Origin: an uncultured Flavobacteriales bacterium | GTDB lineage: Bacteria; Bacteroidota; Bacteroidia; Flavobacteriales_G; Salibacteraceae | Direction of reading: 5' to 3' | Length of the DNA: 44,166 nucleotides | NCBI GenBank assembly: GCA_905181855.1 | Contig: CAJIZE010000030.1 | Span: 1 to 44,166, forward strand | Shown here: piece by piece, positions 42,587 through 44,166 of the stretch | How the letters are laid out: every line of letters begins with the position of its first letter | Position numbering within the stretch: the stretch's first letter is position 1 | Program-made: the position numbers and the translations under genes | The notes under the pieces: generated by a model | What the model was told of the DNA's origin: nothing | The model's database searches: none | What the model saw: the letters and a program-made list of their open reading frames with translations, nothing else

Positions 42587-44166
42587 ATGTGTGGAATAGT
42601 TGGCTACGTAGGAAGTAAAGAAGCTTATCCTATTATTATTAAAGGATTAAAAAGATTAGAGTATAGAGGCTATGATAGTGCAGGCGTTGCTTTACTTAAC
42701 AACACAATTACTAATTATAAGAAAAAAGGGAAAGTTGCTGATTTAGAAAACTTTATTGGCGATAAACCTGTGGTTGGTTCTATTGGAATTGGTCATACTA
42801 GGTGGGCTACTCATGGTGAGCCTAACGATGTAAATTCACATCCTCATTTTTCAAATTCCGGTGATTTAGTTCTGATTCACAATGGCATTATAGAGAATTA
42901 TGATGTTCTTAAAAAAGAGCTGCTAAAAAGAGGTTACACCTTTAAAAGCGATACTGATACTGAAGTTTTAGTAAATCTCATTGAAGAAATAAAAAAACAA
43001 GAAAACGTTGAAACTGCGGAAGCGCTTCGCAAGGCTTTAAATCAAGTAACCGGTGCTTACGCCATTGTGTTGATTGACGAAAAACAGCCAAATACCCTTA
43101 TTGCTGCCAGAAAAAGTAGTCCTCTTGTTGTTGGCATTGGTGAGAATGAATATTTTTTAGCCTCTGACGCAACCCCAATTATTGAGTACACTAAAAATGT
43201 AGTTTACCTCAACGACGAAGAAATAGTTATTGCAACTCCAGGTGAAGAACTTGATCTTTTTACAATTAAAAGAGAATCCAAAACACCATATATTCAAGAG
43301 TTAGAAATGCAATTGGAAGCCATTGAAAAAGGTGGGTATGACCATTTTATGTTGAAAGAAATCTTTGAGCAACCAAGGTCCATCGAAGATAGTATGCGAG
43401 GTAGAATTCTTTTGGAAAAAGGAATCGTAAACCTAGGTGGTATTGCAGATTACGAACAAAAATTTGTAAATGCTAAAAGAATTATTATAGTTGCTTGTGG
43501 AACCAGTTGGCATGCAGGATTAGTGGCGGAATATCTTTTTGAAGATTACGCTAGAATTCCAGTAGAAGTTGAATATGCCAGCGAATTTAGATATCGTGAC
43601 CCTATATTGTATGAAGATGACATTGTTATCGCCATATCTCAATCTGGAGAAACTGCAGATACATTGGCAGCAATTGATTTAGCAAAATCTAAAGGTGCAA
43701 CTGTTATTGGGGTTTGTAACGTGGTAGGCTCTACCATTTCCAGATCCACTCATGCTGGATCATATACACATGCTGGCCCGGAAATAGGCGTTGCTTCAAC
43801 AAAAGCATTTACTGCCCAAATCACAGTCCTTACTTTAATGGCTTTGTATGTTGCGCAGAAAAAAGGAAGTATGCCAACTTCAAGATTTAGAGCTCTACTT
43901 GCTGAACTTTCACAAGTTCCCAAACTGGTTAAAAAGTGTTTTACAGAAGATGAAAAAATCAAGAAAATTTCAGAACGTTTTAAAGATTCTAGAAACTTCC
44001 TTTATCTGGGAAGGGGTTATTCGTTTCCAGTTGCTTTAGAAGGAGCATTAAAGCTAAAAGAGATATCTTACATTCATGCAGAAGGTTATCCAGCGGCAGA
44101 AATGAAACACGGACCAATTGCATTAATTGATGAAGAAATGCCTGTTGTAGTAGTCGCAAACCGAGG
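42587..44166 (+). CDS. glmS: Glucosamine-6-phosphate synthase (partial)
   Basis: 526 codons visible; the gene runs off the window's right end (full length about 610 aa). Converts fructose-6-phosphate and glutamine to glucosamine-6-phosphate for peptidoglycan and LPS. Cys2 after the initiator Met is the glutaminase nucleophile (MCGIVGYVG); HTRWATHG and HNGIIENY are glutaminase motifs. The isomerase half shows VACGTSWHAGL, SQSGETADTLAA and ASTKAFTAQ, and HAEGYPAAEMKHGP near the cut. ATG at 42587, 6 nt after DUF4270, no terminator between, so co-transcribed. No glmS ribozyme could fit in the gap. Confidence 0.97.
   Translation, partial: MCGIVGYVGSKEAYPIIIKGLKRLEYRGYDSAGVALLNNTITNYKKKGKVADLENFIGDKPVVGSIGIGHTRWATHGEPNDVNSHPHFSNSGDLVLIHNGIIENYDVLKKELLKRGYTFKSDTDTEVLVNLIEEIKKQENVETAEALRKALNQVTGAYAIVLIDEKQPNTLIAARKSSPLVVGIGENEYFLASDATPIIEYTKNVVYLNDEEIVIATPGEELDLFTIKRESKTPYIQELEMQLEAIEKGGYDHFMLKEIFEQPRSIEDSMRGRILLEKGIVNLGGIADYEQKFVNAKRIIIVACGTSWHAGLVAEYLFEDYARIPVEVEYASEFRYRDPILYEDDIVIAISQSGETADTLAAIDLAKSKGATVIGVCNVVGSTISRSTHAGSYTHAGPEIGVASTKAFTAQITVLTLMALYVAQKKGSMPTSRFRALLAELSQVPKLVKKCFTEDEKIKKISERFKDSRNFLYLGRGYSFPVALEGALKLKEISYIHAEGYPAAEMKHGPIALIDEEMPVVVVANR

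Overview
The window is 44 kb of chromosome from a Bacteroidota bacterium, most likely a marine-type Flavobacteriales member. The evidence is low G+C, secreted proteins with type IX secretion (T9SS) tails, CarboxypepD_reg-like/TonB receptors, start sites without Shine-Dalgarno sequences, many exact TAnnTTTG (-7) promoter motifs, and the characteristic gene orders ileS-dksA-like-lspA and panC-panD-...-radA beside glycogen-synthase-like-DUF4270-glmS. No rRNA, tRNA, CRISPR array, prophage or insertion sequence was seen. Genes are packed so tightly that no gap exceeds 300 bases.

Layout. 0.1-6.4 kb is a cell-surface block: a cupredoxin-LRR fusion (minus), a divergent TonB receptor with a CxxC pair in its plug, and a CotH-kinase T9SS protein. 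6.6-8.3 kb is a PIF1-like helicase with a C-terminal HTH. 8.5-14.9 kb is a plus-strand run: ileS, a DksA-like regulator without its zinc ligands, lspA, a GH3-like adenylating enzyme and a small CxxCH haem protein. 14.9-18.3 kb is a very large lamin-tail surface protein. 18.3-24 kb holds asd, recJ, a possible 48-aa ORF, a TIP30-like oxidoreductase and long-form ispG. 24-28.5 kb is an Omp28-type T9SS protein and a second TonB receptor. 28.5-33.9 kb is a leftward operon queA-ispD-rlmN-unknown secreted protein-polyprenyl synthase. 34-40.2 kb holds leftward phoH and Nudix genes, then the chain panC-panD-flippase-like-rfaE2-radA. 40.4-44.2 kb is rightward: a truncated glycogen-synthase-like protein, a DUF4270 lipoprotein and glmS, which is cut by the window end.

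How the genes fit together. Three genes serve isoprenoid synthesis (ispD, ispG, polyprenyl synthase), consistent with quinone and carrier-lipid supply. queA and rlmN modify RNA and ileS charges it. panC and panD make pantothenate. lspA processes lipoproteins such as the DUF4270 protein. The exported proteins depend on Sec plus T9SS, whose machinery is not in this window.

Most notable: (1) IleRS with GIHH in place of HIGH, a form linked to mupirocin hyper-resistance; (2) a strong terminator hairpin built into the first codons of the DUF4270 lipoprotein gene; (3) a cupredoxin-LRR gene with almost identical in-register DNA repeats, divergent from a CxxC-plug TonB receptor, a possible copper-linked surface pair; (4) two small unannotated ORFs (37 and 48 aa); (5) promoters whose -7 element lies 4-7 nt from the start codon; (6) unusually frequent TTG starts (seven of 31 main genes).
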